NCBI GenBank assembly: GCA_903832105.1
Contig: CAILAO010000820.1
Coordinates: 1 to 5,138, forward strand
Direction: 5' to 3'
Source: an uncultured Pseudomonadota bacterium
GTDB lineage: Bacteria; Bdellovibrionota_B; Oligoflexia; Oligoflexales; CAILAO01
DNA length: 5,138 nucleotides
Shown: positions 1 to 5,138 of the stretch, one piece after another
How the letters are laid out: every line of letters begins with the position of its first letter
Position numbering within the stretch: position 1 is the stretch's first letter
Notes under the pieces: generated by a model
What the model saw: the letters and a program-made list of their open reading frames with translations, nothing else
The model's database searches: none
Told to the model about the DNA's origin: nothing
Program-made: the position numbers and the translations under genes

Positions 1-1202
1 ATCCAGTGGAAAAAGGAGACGTTGTAAAGGAAATATTAGTCGATGGACTGCTTTATTCACCGACAACAAAAAGTTTGAGCGTTTCAGCAATTCAGGGGTA
101 CTGGGATTTCACGGTTATATGGACCAAAGAAGAAGGAAGCTTTGTGAAAACAGACGATGTTGTCGTCCGTCTCGATGACTCGACGATTAAAAAGGATCTT
201 GGAACAAAAGAAGTCGAGTTGGAGCAAGAAAAGGTGAGCCTTAGTCAAGCGAAGATTCAAGCTGATGATCAACTTGCAGACGCTATTGGGGATGCGACAC
301 TCAGAGAATTTGAGCTTAAGAAGGCGAGACTTCTCGTCACGGAAAGTGATGCTGTTTCGCTGAACGAAAGGCAGAAGCAGAAAGTTGAGGTTGCATCTGC
401 TGAGGCGGCATTAAAGCGGGTAAAGACCAAAATTGAAAGTGTTCGCGAGCAAACAAAAATGAACCTCGAAATCCAGGTGCTCAAGGTTAAGCAAGCTCAA
501 GACGAAGTCGATACGATGCGAAGAGGCATTGCACAGATGGAAGTCAAGTCTCCGCAAGATGGAATTTTAGTATTTCCAACGTTCTATAGTTCGTCTGGCT
601 ACGTCAAGGCAAGGCCAGGTGTTGGAGTTCAAGTTGGGACAATGATTGCTGAGATCGCAGACCCATCAAAGATGGTGGCGAGACTCTTTGTCCCTGAAGT
701 TGATATGGCGGGTGTCGTCGAGAAAACGCCATGCTCACTGACGCTGGACATAGATCCGGGAACCGTGATTGAGGGAACGGTATCAAAAGTAAGCACAGTG
801 CCATCAACTAGAGCTGAACGCGAAGGATCTCGAAATCAAGGCCCCGCATATAGTGTAAGGCAATTTGAAGTATGGGTTGACCTCAAAACTCCTCCCCCGA
901 AGATGCTTCCAGGACTCACGGTGAATGCGCGAGTCATTGTGGCAAAGAAAGAGGCCGTTCTTCGAATCCCACTCGAGGTGGTTAGCATCAACCGAGAAAA
1001 ATCTTCGTCAGAGGTGGACATGACGGCGGATCCAACAAAAAAAGTCTCCGCGACAGAACTTTCAAAAAAAATGAAGGTCATGGTGATGCCCAAAAACTCT
1101 TCCTCTTGGTCTGAAAAAGAAATTGGCATAGGAGTGGTGTCTGCTATGTATGTCGAAGTGTTGGATGGACTTAACGAGGGCGATAAAGTTAAGAGATTTT
1201 AG
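1..1202 (+). CDS. HlyD-family periplasmic adaptor (membrane fusion) protein, 5'-truncated by window edge
   Basis: Periplasmic adaptor subunit that would link an inner-membrane pump (ABC or RND type) to an outer-membrane channel. The reading frame is open to the window edge; the first possible start is a GTG at 6 with no visible ribosome binding site. The N-terminal membrane anchor or signal peptide expected of this family is absent, so the gene probably starts upstream. Counting from that GTG (398 residues): first lipoyl half about 27-57 (GYWDF, then GSFVKTDDVVVRLDD); charged alpha-helical hairpin/coiled coil about 64-175; second lipoyl half about 178-218 (VKSPQDGILVF, then GVQVGTMIAEIAD); beta-barrel about 222-315 (ARLFVPEVDMAGV, LPGLTVNARV); membrane-proximal domain 316-398 ending in GLNEGDKVKRF. 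The domain order is typical of the family. No pump or channel gene is in view, so the substrate is unknown; a partner gene upstream is likely. The gene ends 9 bases before the convergent phospholipase gene. Confidence 0.87.
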   Translation, partial: PVEKGDVVKEILVDGLLYSPTTKSLSVSAIQGYWDFTVIWTKEEGSFVKTDDVVVRLDDSTIKKDLGTKEVELEQEKVSLSQAKIQADDQLADAIGDATLREFELKKARLLVTESDAVSLNERQKQKVEVASAEAALKRVKTKIESVREQTKMNLEIQVLKVKQAQDEVDTMRRGIAQMEVKSPQDGILVFPTFYSSSGYVKARPGVGVQVGTMIAEIADPSKMVARLFVPEVDMAGVVEKTPCSLTLDIDPGTVIEGTVSKVSTVPSTRAEREGSRNQGPAYSVRQFEVWVDLKTPPPKMLPGLTVNARVIVAKKEAVLRIPLEVVSINREKSSSEVDMTADPTKKVSATELSKKMKVMVMPKNSSSWSEKEIGIGVVSAMYVEVLDGLNEGDKVKRF

Positions 1203-1211
1203 GCTGAAAAC

Positions 1212-2870
1212 TTAGAGCATTTCCTGCAGAATGGCTCCAAGATCAGCGCCACCTAAAGAATTCATGATCTGGGTTTTGTCATAAGATTTGGCTTCATTAT
1301 CTGAGACTTCGTGCGCATTTTCAGGAGAAATATCTGCTTTAAACGTGTCAGAGAGTTGTCCTGCCAGTGTCGAATCTTTAAAGACGACGACGTCTTCTGT
1401 CTGATATTGGAATGACCTGGAGTCCATGTTGTAGGAGCCTACGATGGCAGCTTCCCTATCGAAAACGGCGAACTTTGAATGGAGCGTCCCGAGGGTTGAA
1501 CTAGACCATTCGTATATTTTAAACTGTGCTTTAGCTCCGGAGGCATTTGGCTTTGCTTCGGCGTTGGCGGCGTAATAGTCTTGATAGTAATAACGCCCTG
1601 CGATCGTCATCTGGGGAAGGTCGTTTGATTTCTCTGAATTTGTAAGAACTGAGACATCGACCCCTCTTTTGACGGCCTCGATTAGTTCAAGTCTGATTTC
1701 TTGCACCGAGGCTGAAAGAACAAAATAGCTATTTTCGATTTCGATGGAGCTTCTTGCCGAGCGAATCATGTCAACGTACGCTCGATGGATGTAGCGCATC
1801 TTTTCTTCCTTAAATTCCGGACGAACGTTTGTGGCCAAAAAACGAGCTGTAGCGGGGTAAAACTGGATAGAAGAAATCTCTCTCGCGGCAGTTTGGCGAA
1901 CACGCCCGCGCAAGACATCGCTGTAACGCACAAGAAGCTGCGATAGAAGGTCGCGACCGAGACTGAATAAATCAGTGTCAAAAATTTCATTCCAGACTTT
2001 GTCGTTTTCATTCTTCGTAGCGGAGTCGAATCGTCCATAATTATCATCATACCGTTTCATAATGTCAGCTACGATAGAGCCTGTGAGGGCCATGTCCTGA
2101 TCTCTCCAGCGTTCCTTTCGGTCTTTTTCAGCGCCATCCTTTGGATCAGCTCCGATTCGGAAGTATTCGTTTGCAATATTCAGCCCGCCAATAATAGCTA
2201 TGCCGCTCTGTGGGTCCTCTCCATCAATGATCCACATTTTTTCGTGATAACGAAAATTAGCTGAAAGCAAGGCACTCTTGAGATCTGCCGCATTCATGAG
2301 GTCGGGAAGCTCACCATAACCTAGCACCGGAATTCCTGCTTTGCTTAGCTTTAAAAACATATTAATAGAGCGGGGAGCTTTGTCGGGATCAACATGTGCG
2401 GATAGATCGGTGATCACTCCAATGAACATATTGGGGTTATTTTTTTTCTTTTCGAGAAGTCTCTCGAAAACATATTCGCCGGATTCATCGCCATCAAAGA
2501 TGAACGACTGGATGCGTATGGACTTTTTAGCGCCTTCCAAGGCCCTCATACGGAGTGCAAGTGAGTCTTCACCATTTGAGAGCAGGGCTATTTTTGTGGG
2601 AACTCCTCCGTCGGAGCCGTCACGAACAGGGAAAGTTTGAGCAAGTTGGCCGGCGGTCGTGGCACCGTTATTAACAAAATCATAGTTTTTATCAAAAATT
2701 CTGAACACCCCAGGTTCTCTGGGGCCGCCGGGCACTAAAGCGCTGTTTTCAGTCCCGGTTGGATTTTTACCCGCACCTTTTTTGACCGATGCTTTGTCCT
2801 GGGTACAAGACAAAGAAAAAATCGCAAAAAAGATCGCAAAACACAATGTTTTTAGGGTATTGTTAGACAT
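1212..2870 (-). CDS. Phospholipase D-like protein with two HKD motifs, predicted exported lipoprotein
   Basis: Member of the phospholipase D / cardiolipin synthase superfamily, which transfers or hydrolyses phosphodiesters through a phospho-histidine intermediate. I take the ATG at 2870 (552 residues), because the signal sequence then lies at the very N-terminus (MSNNTLKTLCFAIFF...). A GTG at 2927 would add 19 residues in front of it and has no ribosome binding site. The hydrophobic stretch ends in FSLSC with Cys22, a possible lipidation site, though Ser at -3 and Leu at -2 are not the usual lipobox residues. A Gly/Pro/Ser/Lys-rich linker follows. First catalytic motif: His209, Lys211, Asp216, then GGLN at 228-231. 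Second: His464, Lys466, Asp471, then GSYN at 478-481 and Arg485-Ser. Both catalytic sets are intact, so it is probably active. A helical, charged segment (about 280-330) separates the two halves. Closest known type by layout is ClsC-like cardiolipin synthase; a secreted phospholipase or a nuclease-type member cannot be excluded. Upstream on this strand, GAGAG lies almost touching the ATG and AGG lies 14 bases away, so the ribosome binding site is poor. Confidence 0.88.
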   Translation of the reverse strand: MSNNTLKTLCFAIFFAIFSLSCTQDKASVKKGAGKNPTGTENSALVPGGPREPGVFRIFDKNYDFVNNGATTAGQLAQTFPVRDGSDGGVPTKIALLSNGEDSLALRMRALEGAKKSIRIQSFIFDGDESGEYVFERLLEKKKNNPNMFIGVITDLSAHVDPDKAPRSINMFLKLSKAGIPVLGYGELPDLMNAADLKSALLSANFRYHEKMWIIDGEDPQSGIAIIGGLNIANEYFRIGADPKDGAEKDRKERWRDQDMALTGSIVADIMKRYDDNYGRFDSATKNENDKVWNEIFDTDLFSLGRDLLSQLLVRYSDVLRGRVRQTAAREISSIQFYPATARFLATNVRPEFKEEKMRYIHRAYVDMIRSARSSIEIENSYFVLSASVQEIRLELIEAVKRGVDVSVLTNSEKSNDLPQMTIAGRYYYQDYYAANAEAKPNASGAKAQFKIYEWSSSTLGTLHSKFAVFDREAAIVGSYNMDSRSFQYQTEDVVVFKDSTLAGQLSDTFKADISPENAHEVSDNEAKSYDKTQIMNSLGGADLGAILQEML

Positions 2871-2907
2871 TCTCTCTTTAAAATCCTCATATTTAAAAGA
2901 AAACGCG

Positions 2908-2913
2908 CTTATA
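2908..2913 (-). promoter_or_regulatory. Tentative -10 element for the phospholipase D gene
   Basis: TATAAG on the minus strand, one base from the TATAAT consensus, lies 37 bases before the chosen ATG at 2870 and would give a leader of about 30 bases. No good -35 box lies 16-18 bases further upstream, so this is a weak call based on one hexamer in an AT-rich stretch. Confidence 0.25.
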
Positions 2914-3083
2914 TCCCTTATCGGCACTTCTATGGAAAAACTTGAGGCGAAAATTACTATTGTATTTCTATTTTTATTATTAGTGGGTTACGCGCGAATG
3001 TTCTTGGAATTTCTCTAATTGCATTACTTGAACATTTCGCCTAATCTCTGCACCACGGGCTTTAGCTTATTGCTCGCGATGTT

Positions 3084-3088
3084 AGGAG
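3084..3088 (+). promoter_or_regulatory. Ribosome binding site of mreB
   Basis: AGGAG with a 7-base spacer to the ATG at 3096. It is the only strong Shine-Dalgarno sequence in the window and fixes the mreB start. The plus-strand gene downstream lacks one. Confidence 0.85.
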
Positions 3089-3095
3089 TTGTTTT

Positions 3096-4127
3096 ATGAG
3101 CGTTCGTTGGCTGCAGCAGATGTTACCAACCGACATTGCCATCGATCTTGGAACGTCAAATACGCGCGTTTTTGTAAAATCGCGAGGAATTGTTGTTAAC
3201 GAGCCTTCTGTCATTGCTGTGCAAAGAGCTTACAGCAAAGAGATCAAAACGATCGCCATCGGTAACGCCGCAAAAAGGATGTTAGGCAAAGCACCCGAGT
3301 CAGTTGACGTTAGAAAGCCAATCAACAGCGGCGTAATCACGGACTTTAGCACGGCCGAAACGATGCTGGGGCATTTTATCAAAGCAACACAAAAGCGGTT
3401 CACACTCCGAAAGCCCAGGGTTGTCATAGCGGTTCCTTTTGGTGTCACAGAAGTTGAAAAGAGGGCTTTCAGAGATTCCAGCTATTCAGCAGGTGCCAGG
3501 GAAGTTTATCTCATTGAAGAGCCTATGGCGGCGGCTATCGGCGCGGAACTTCCTGTGGCAGAGGCAATGGGAAGTATGATTGTTGATGTGGGCGGTGGCA
3601 CCACCGAAATCGCGGTAGTTTCTCTATCAGGGATTGTTCATTGCGAATCGCTCCGTGGTGGGGGCGATAAGATGGATCAAGCTATCGTGAGTTACATCAA
3701 AAAGAGATATAACATTCTCATCGGCGAACAAATTGCTGAAGCGCTAAAAATCACGGTGAGTAACCTCAAAGAATACCAGGAGGGTGACCCCCTCACGGTC
3801 AAGGGGCTCGATCTTGCGTGTGGGCTCCCACGCACAATTTCAGTAAAACCCACCGAGATTGCTGAGGCACTGATCGAGGAGCAGACAGCCATCGTCAACG
3901 CCATTAAGATTGCACTCGAAAAGACACCCCCAGAATTGGCCTCCGACATCTCTGAAAAGGGTATCGTTCTTTCCGGCGGGGGGGCGTTAGTGAAGGGTCT
4001 TAGCCGGTATATCGAAGAAGAAACCCTTGTTTCCGTTCGAACAGCGCCGGAACCTCTTTTCTCCGTCGTACTTGGCGGCGGAAAAACGTTAGAATCTATT
4101 AAAATGCTGAGACAAATTTCGGTTTAA
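3096..4127 (+). CDS. mreB: MreB-family rod shape-determining actin homologue, probably a diverged paralogue
   Basis: Bacterial actin that polymerises with ATP under the inner membrane and positions the peptidoglycan elongation machinery. At 343 residues it has the normal family length. Visible elements: N-terminal MSVRWLQQML, a plausible amphipathic membrane-binding helix with Trp5; phosphate-1 loop DLGTSNT (17-23); LIEEPMAAAIGA (139-150), which carries the catalytic glutamate; phosphate-2 loop DVGGGTTE (164-171); GGGDKMD (188-194); PPELASDISEKG (278-289); and adenosine motif LSGGGAL (292-298). All ATP-site motifs are present, so it should bind nucleotide. Several usually conserved stretches differ: the usual KIxIGSA after AExIK reads KITVSNL (218-224), and the usual DDPLTCV reads PEPLFSV (318-324). 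No mreC, mreD, pbp2 or rodA follows, unlike the common mre operon. This fits a second, stand-alone MreB such as the extra mreB of Bdellovibrio, but that is inference. The start is set by AGGAG seven bases upstream. Confidence 0.93.
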   Translation: MSVRWLQQMLPTDIAIDLGTSNTRVFVKSRGIVVNEPSVIAVQRAYSKEIKTIAIGNAAKRMLGKAPESVDVRKPINSGVITDFSTAETMLGHFIKATQKRFTLRKPRVVIAVPFGVTEVEKRAFRDSSYSAGAREVYLIEEPMAAAIGAELPVAEAMGSMIVDVGGGTTEIAVVSLSGIVHCESLRGGGDKMDQAIVSYIKKRYNILIGEQIAEALKITVSNLKEYQEGDPLTVKGLDLACGLPRTISVKPTEIAEALIEEQTAIVNAIKIALEKTPPELASDISEKGIVLSGGGALVKGLSRYIEEETLVSVRTAPEPLFSVVLGGGKTLESIKMLRQISV

Positions 4128-4178
4128 CCGGGACGTCGCATTTGAAACTGTCACGAAAATGCCAACATCCCGGCTAAA
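4123..4178 (+). terminator. Large imperfect inverted repeat at the mreB stop codon, candidate terminator hairpin
   Basis: TTTAACCGGGACGT (4123-4136) and ACATCCCGGCTAAA (4165-4178) form a 14-position outer stem. An inner stem GCATTT (4138-4143) with AAATGC (4157-4162) closes a 13-base loop. The mreB stop codon TAA (4125-4127) lies in the left arm. In plus-strand RNA the outer stem has two A-C mismatches. No T-run follows the right arm, so it is not a textbook intrinsic terminator. It may stop or protect the mreB transcript 3' end, or be a dispersed repeat element. Confidence 0.45.
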
Positions 4179-4213
4179 GCTCCCTGCTGATAATGGCCCA
4201 ATGCGCGGTCTTC

Positions 4214-4222
4214 TGCTAAAAT
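4214..4222 (+). promoter_or_regulatory. Extended -10 promoter element for the downstream exported-protein gene
   Basis: TGCTAAAAT matches the extended -10 pattern TGnTATAAT with one mismatch. The -35 position 17 bases upstream (TGGCCC, 4194-4199) matches only three of six bases, which an extended -10 can tolerate. The last base of the element lies 7 bases before the A of the ATG at 4230, so transcription would start at or within a base or two of the start codon. Confidence 0.45.
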
Positions 4223-4229
4223 AGAATTA

Positions 4230-5132
4230 ATGAAAACCTATCAGCTATTACCTTTCTTTCTCTTCTTTTTCTTGTTGGTGCCACTATTACCGGCGCCACC
4301 CGCTTTTGCTGAAGACGCTGATGGAGAGAAAATCCCTGCTAAGGACGACTTGTTTCGTGGGAAAAAAGCTGGGAAAATTTTGGATGAGCAAAAGTGCAAG
4401 CCTGGAACGCCTTGTCCGACAGCAGAAACAAGCCAAGAAGCCGGCACGTCAATATTGGGAGAACAATTTTATTTGAGGTTATCTTACGGCTTGGTGCAAG
4501 GAACATACGCAGATTCTCAGGAAAATAACGAAGCCTCCCATAATGCAAAAATCGACAAACTAAAATTCTCTGGAACACGAACCATTATAGAAGCACATCC
4601 AATTGTCTCGCGCGGCAAAAAGCATGCTTATCGATCTTATGTGCTTCTCGAACATCGGAAAGATAAGCCTAAGGCTGATTTTTGGAAAGATCGTCAGTCT
4701 GCATTAGTTATTCTTGGATTTGTATTACCTTGGTTTGAAATCATTGCACCGGTTGCTGGCGTCCACTGGGAATTCAACAAAGTCGATATCAGAGCAAAAG
4801 ACAGCCCAGAGGTTGCAAAAGTTGGTATTAGAGCTGTCTTATTGGGAGTTCATTTCAGGCAAAGACTTGTAAGTCTCAGCTCGACGTTTAGTTTATATCT
4901 TGACGGACGCGCCCATATTCTTAACCCCTCTCTCCCTAACAACGGAACGGAATTTGAGGGCGGCCTGGGGACAACATGGGAGTTTTCCAAAAAATTTCGA
5001 ACGGACCTAACACTTGGAATGTTGAAGCAAAACTACAGTGCGACACAAGATGCTGGCCAAGACGACTCGAAATACATTAAAATAAGAAGTGACTACCAAG
5101 CGTTTTTTGGCATTTTATCCATTTGGCTTTAG
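4230..5132 (+). CDS. Exported protein of unknown function, probable outer-membrane beta-barrel
   Basis: I do not recognise the family. The 300-residue product begins with a clear Sec signal peptide: MKTYQ, a very hydrophobic core with many Phe and Leu (6-20), a Pro-rich end and an AFA cleavage site after residue 27. Next comes a charged linker (28-75) with two Cys at 56 and 62 (CKPGTPC). From about residue 78 the chain shows alternating polar/hydrophobic strands with aromatic residues, such as FYLRLSYGLVQGTY (80-93), HAYRSYVLLEHR (132-143), TFSLYLDGRAHI (219-230), FRTDLTLGML (256-265) and a final strand ending FFGILSIWL. This pattern suggests an 8- to 12-strand outer-membrane barrel. A hydrophobic stretch at 158-177 (ALVILGFVLPWFEIIAPVAG) could instead be a membrane helix. 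ATG at 4230 is the only usable start: the frame closes at the TAA at 4191 and no other ATG, GTG or TTG lies between. No Shine-Dalgarno sequence precedes it. It follows mreB by 102 bases on the same strand but seems to have its own promoter. Confidence 0.8.
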   Translation: MKTYQLLPFFLFFFLLVPLLPAPPAFAEDADGEKIPAKDDLFRGKKAGKILDEQKCKPGTPCPTAETSQEAGTSILGEQFYLRLSYGLVQGTYADSQENNEASHNAKIDKLKFSGTRTIIEAHPIVSRGKKHAYRSYVLLEHRKDKPKADFWKDRQSALVILGFVLPWFEIIAPVAGVHWEFNKVDIRAKDSPEVAKVGIRAVLLGVHFRQRLVSLSSTFSLYLDGRAHILNPSLPNNGTEFEGGLGTTWEFSKKFRTDLTLGMLKQNYSATQDAGQDDSKYIKIRSDYQAFFGILSIWL

Positions 5133-5138
5133 AAATTC

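Larger units (their letters stand above)
2871..3095. promoter_or_regulatory. Divergent intergenic region between the phospholipase D gene and mreB
   Basis: This 225-base AT-rich spacer must hold the promoters of two genes that read away from each other. On the minus strand TATAAG (2913-2908) matches five of six bases of the sigma70 -10 box and would start a transcript about 30 bases before the phospholipase ATG, but its -35 box (TCCATA at 17 bases spacing) is poor. On the plus strand I find only weak matches for mreB: TTGCAT (3019-3024) with TAATCT (3042-3047) at 17 bases, and an isolated TTGAAC (3028-3033). It also contains a 28-codon open frame (2932-3018) discussed in the findings. No clear operator repeat was seen. 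Confidence 0.5.

Noticed and set aside
2341..2640. Plus-strand 99-codon open frame inside the phospholipase gene
   Set aside because: It lies entirely antisense to the strongly supported two-HKD coding frame and its translation shows no recognisable domain.
2708..2724. Perfect hairpin CCCCAG-gttct-CTGGGG
   Set aside because: It sits within the phospholipase coding frame (residues P-R-E-P-G), has no T-run, and is best explained by the codons of the linker.
2871..2927. Upstream GTG start for the phospholipase gene at 2927, adding 19 residues
   Set aside because: It has no ribosome binding site, would push the signal sequence inward behind a charged segment, and would run across the likely promoter. 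The ATG at 2870 gives a normal signal sequence.
3230..3949. Minus-strand open frames inside mreB
   Set aside because: They are antisense to a full-length, motif-complete MreB and have no start signals of their own.
4193..4224. Two tiny upstream open frames before the exported-protein gene (ATG at 4193, 8 codons; ATG at 4201, 7 codons)
   Set aside because: Neither has a ribosome binding site, and both lie at or upstream of the predicted -10 element, so they are probably not transcribed with the gene.
1..5138. tRNA, rRNA, CRISPR array, insertion sequence or prophage remnants
   Set aside because: No cloverleaf-like sequence, regularly spaced repeat, transposase or integrase motif, or terminal repeat was seen on either strand.

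Overview
The window carries four protein-coding genes of a Gram-negative bacterium. Three products are predicted to be in or exported to the cell envelope: a HlyD-type periplasmic adaptor, a lipoprotein-like phospholipase D and a probable outer-membrane beta-barrel. The fourth is a cytoplasmic MreB actin homologue. Base composition looks balanced. The MreB wording (for example TPPELASDISEKGIVLSGGGAL and a C-terminus ending LRQISV) resembles deltaproteobacterial and Bdellovibrionota proteins, so I infer a member of that broad group. Nothing in the window fixes the genus.

Layout: (1) 1-1202, plus strand: 3' part of a membrane-fusion/periplasmic adaptor gene whose beginning lies outside the window. 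(2) 1212-2870, minus strand: a two-HKD phospholipase D-like protein with an N-terminal signal/lipoprotein sequence, convergent with the adaptor and only 9 bases away. (3) 2871-3095: a short AT-rich divergent intergenic region with the start signals of the phospholipase gene and mreB. (4) 3096-4127, plus strand: an MreB-family gene with a strong ribosome binding site. (5) 4128-4229: an intergenic region with a large imperfect inverted repeat that begins at the mreB stop codon, followed by an extended -10 element. (6) 4230-5132, plus strand: an exported protein of unknown function that looks like an outer-membrane beta-barrel.

How they may work together: all four concern the envelope (transport across it, phospholipid chemistry, cell shape, outer membrane). 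They are not one operon: there are three orientation blocks, and the last gene probably has its own promoter. A shared pathway is therefore only a guess. The points most worth a second look are the diverged, mreCD-less MreB paralogue, the probable leaderless start of the last gene, the 56-base inverted repeat between those two genes, and the predicted lipid-anchored phospholipase D. No mobile element, CRISPR array, tRNA or rRNA was seen.
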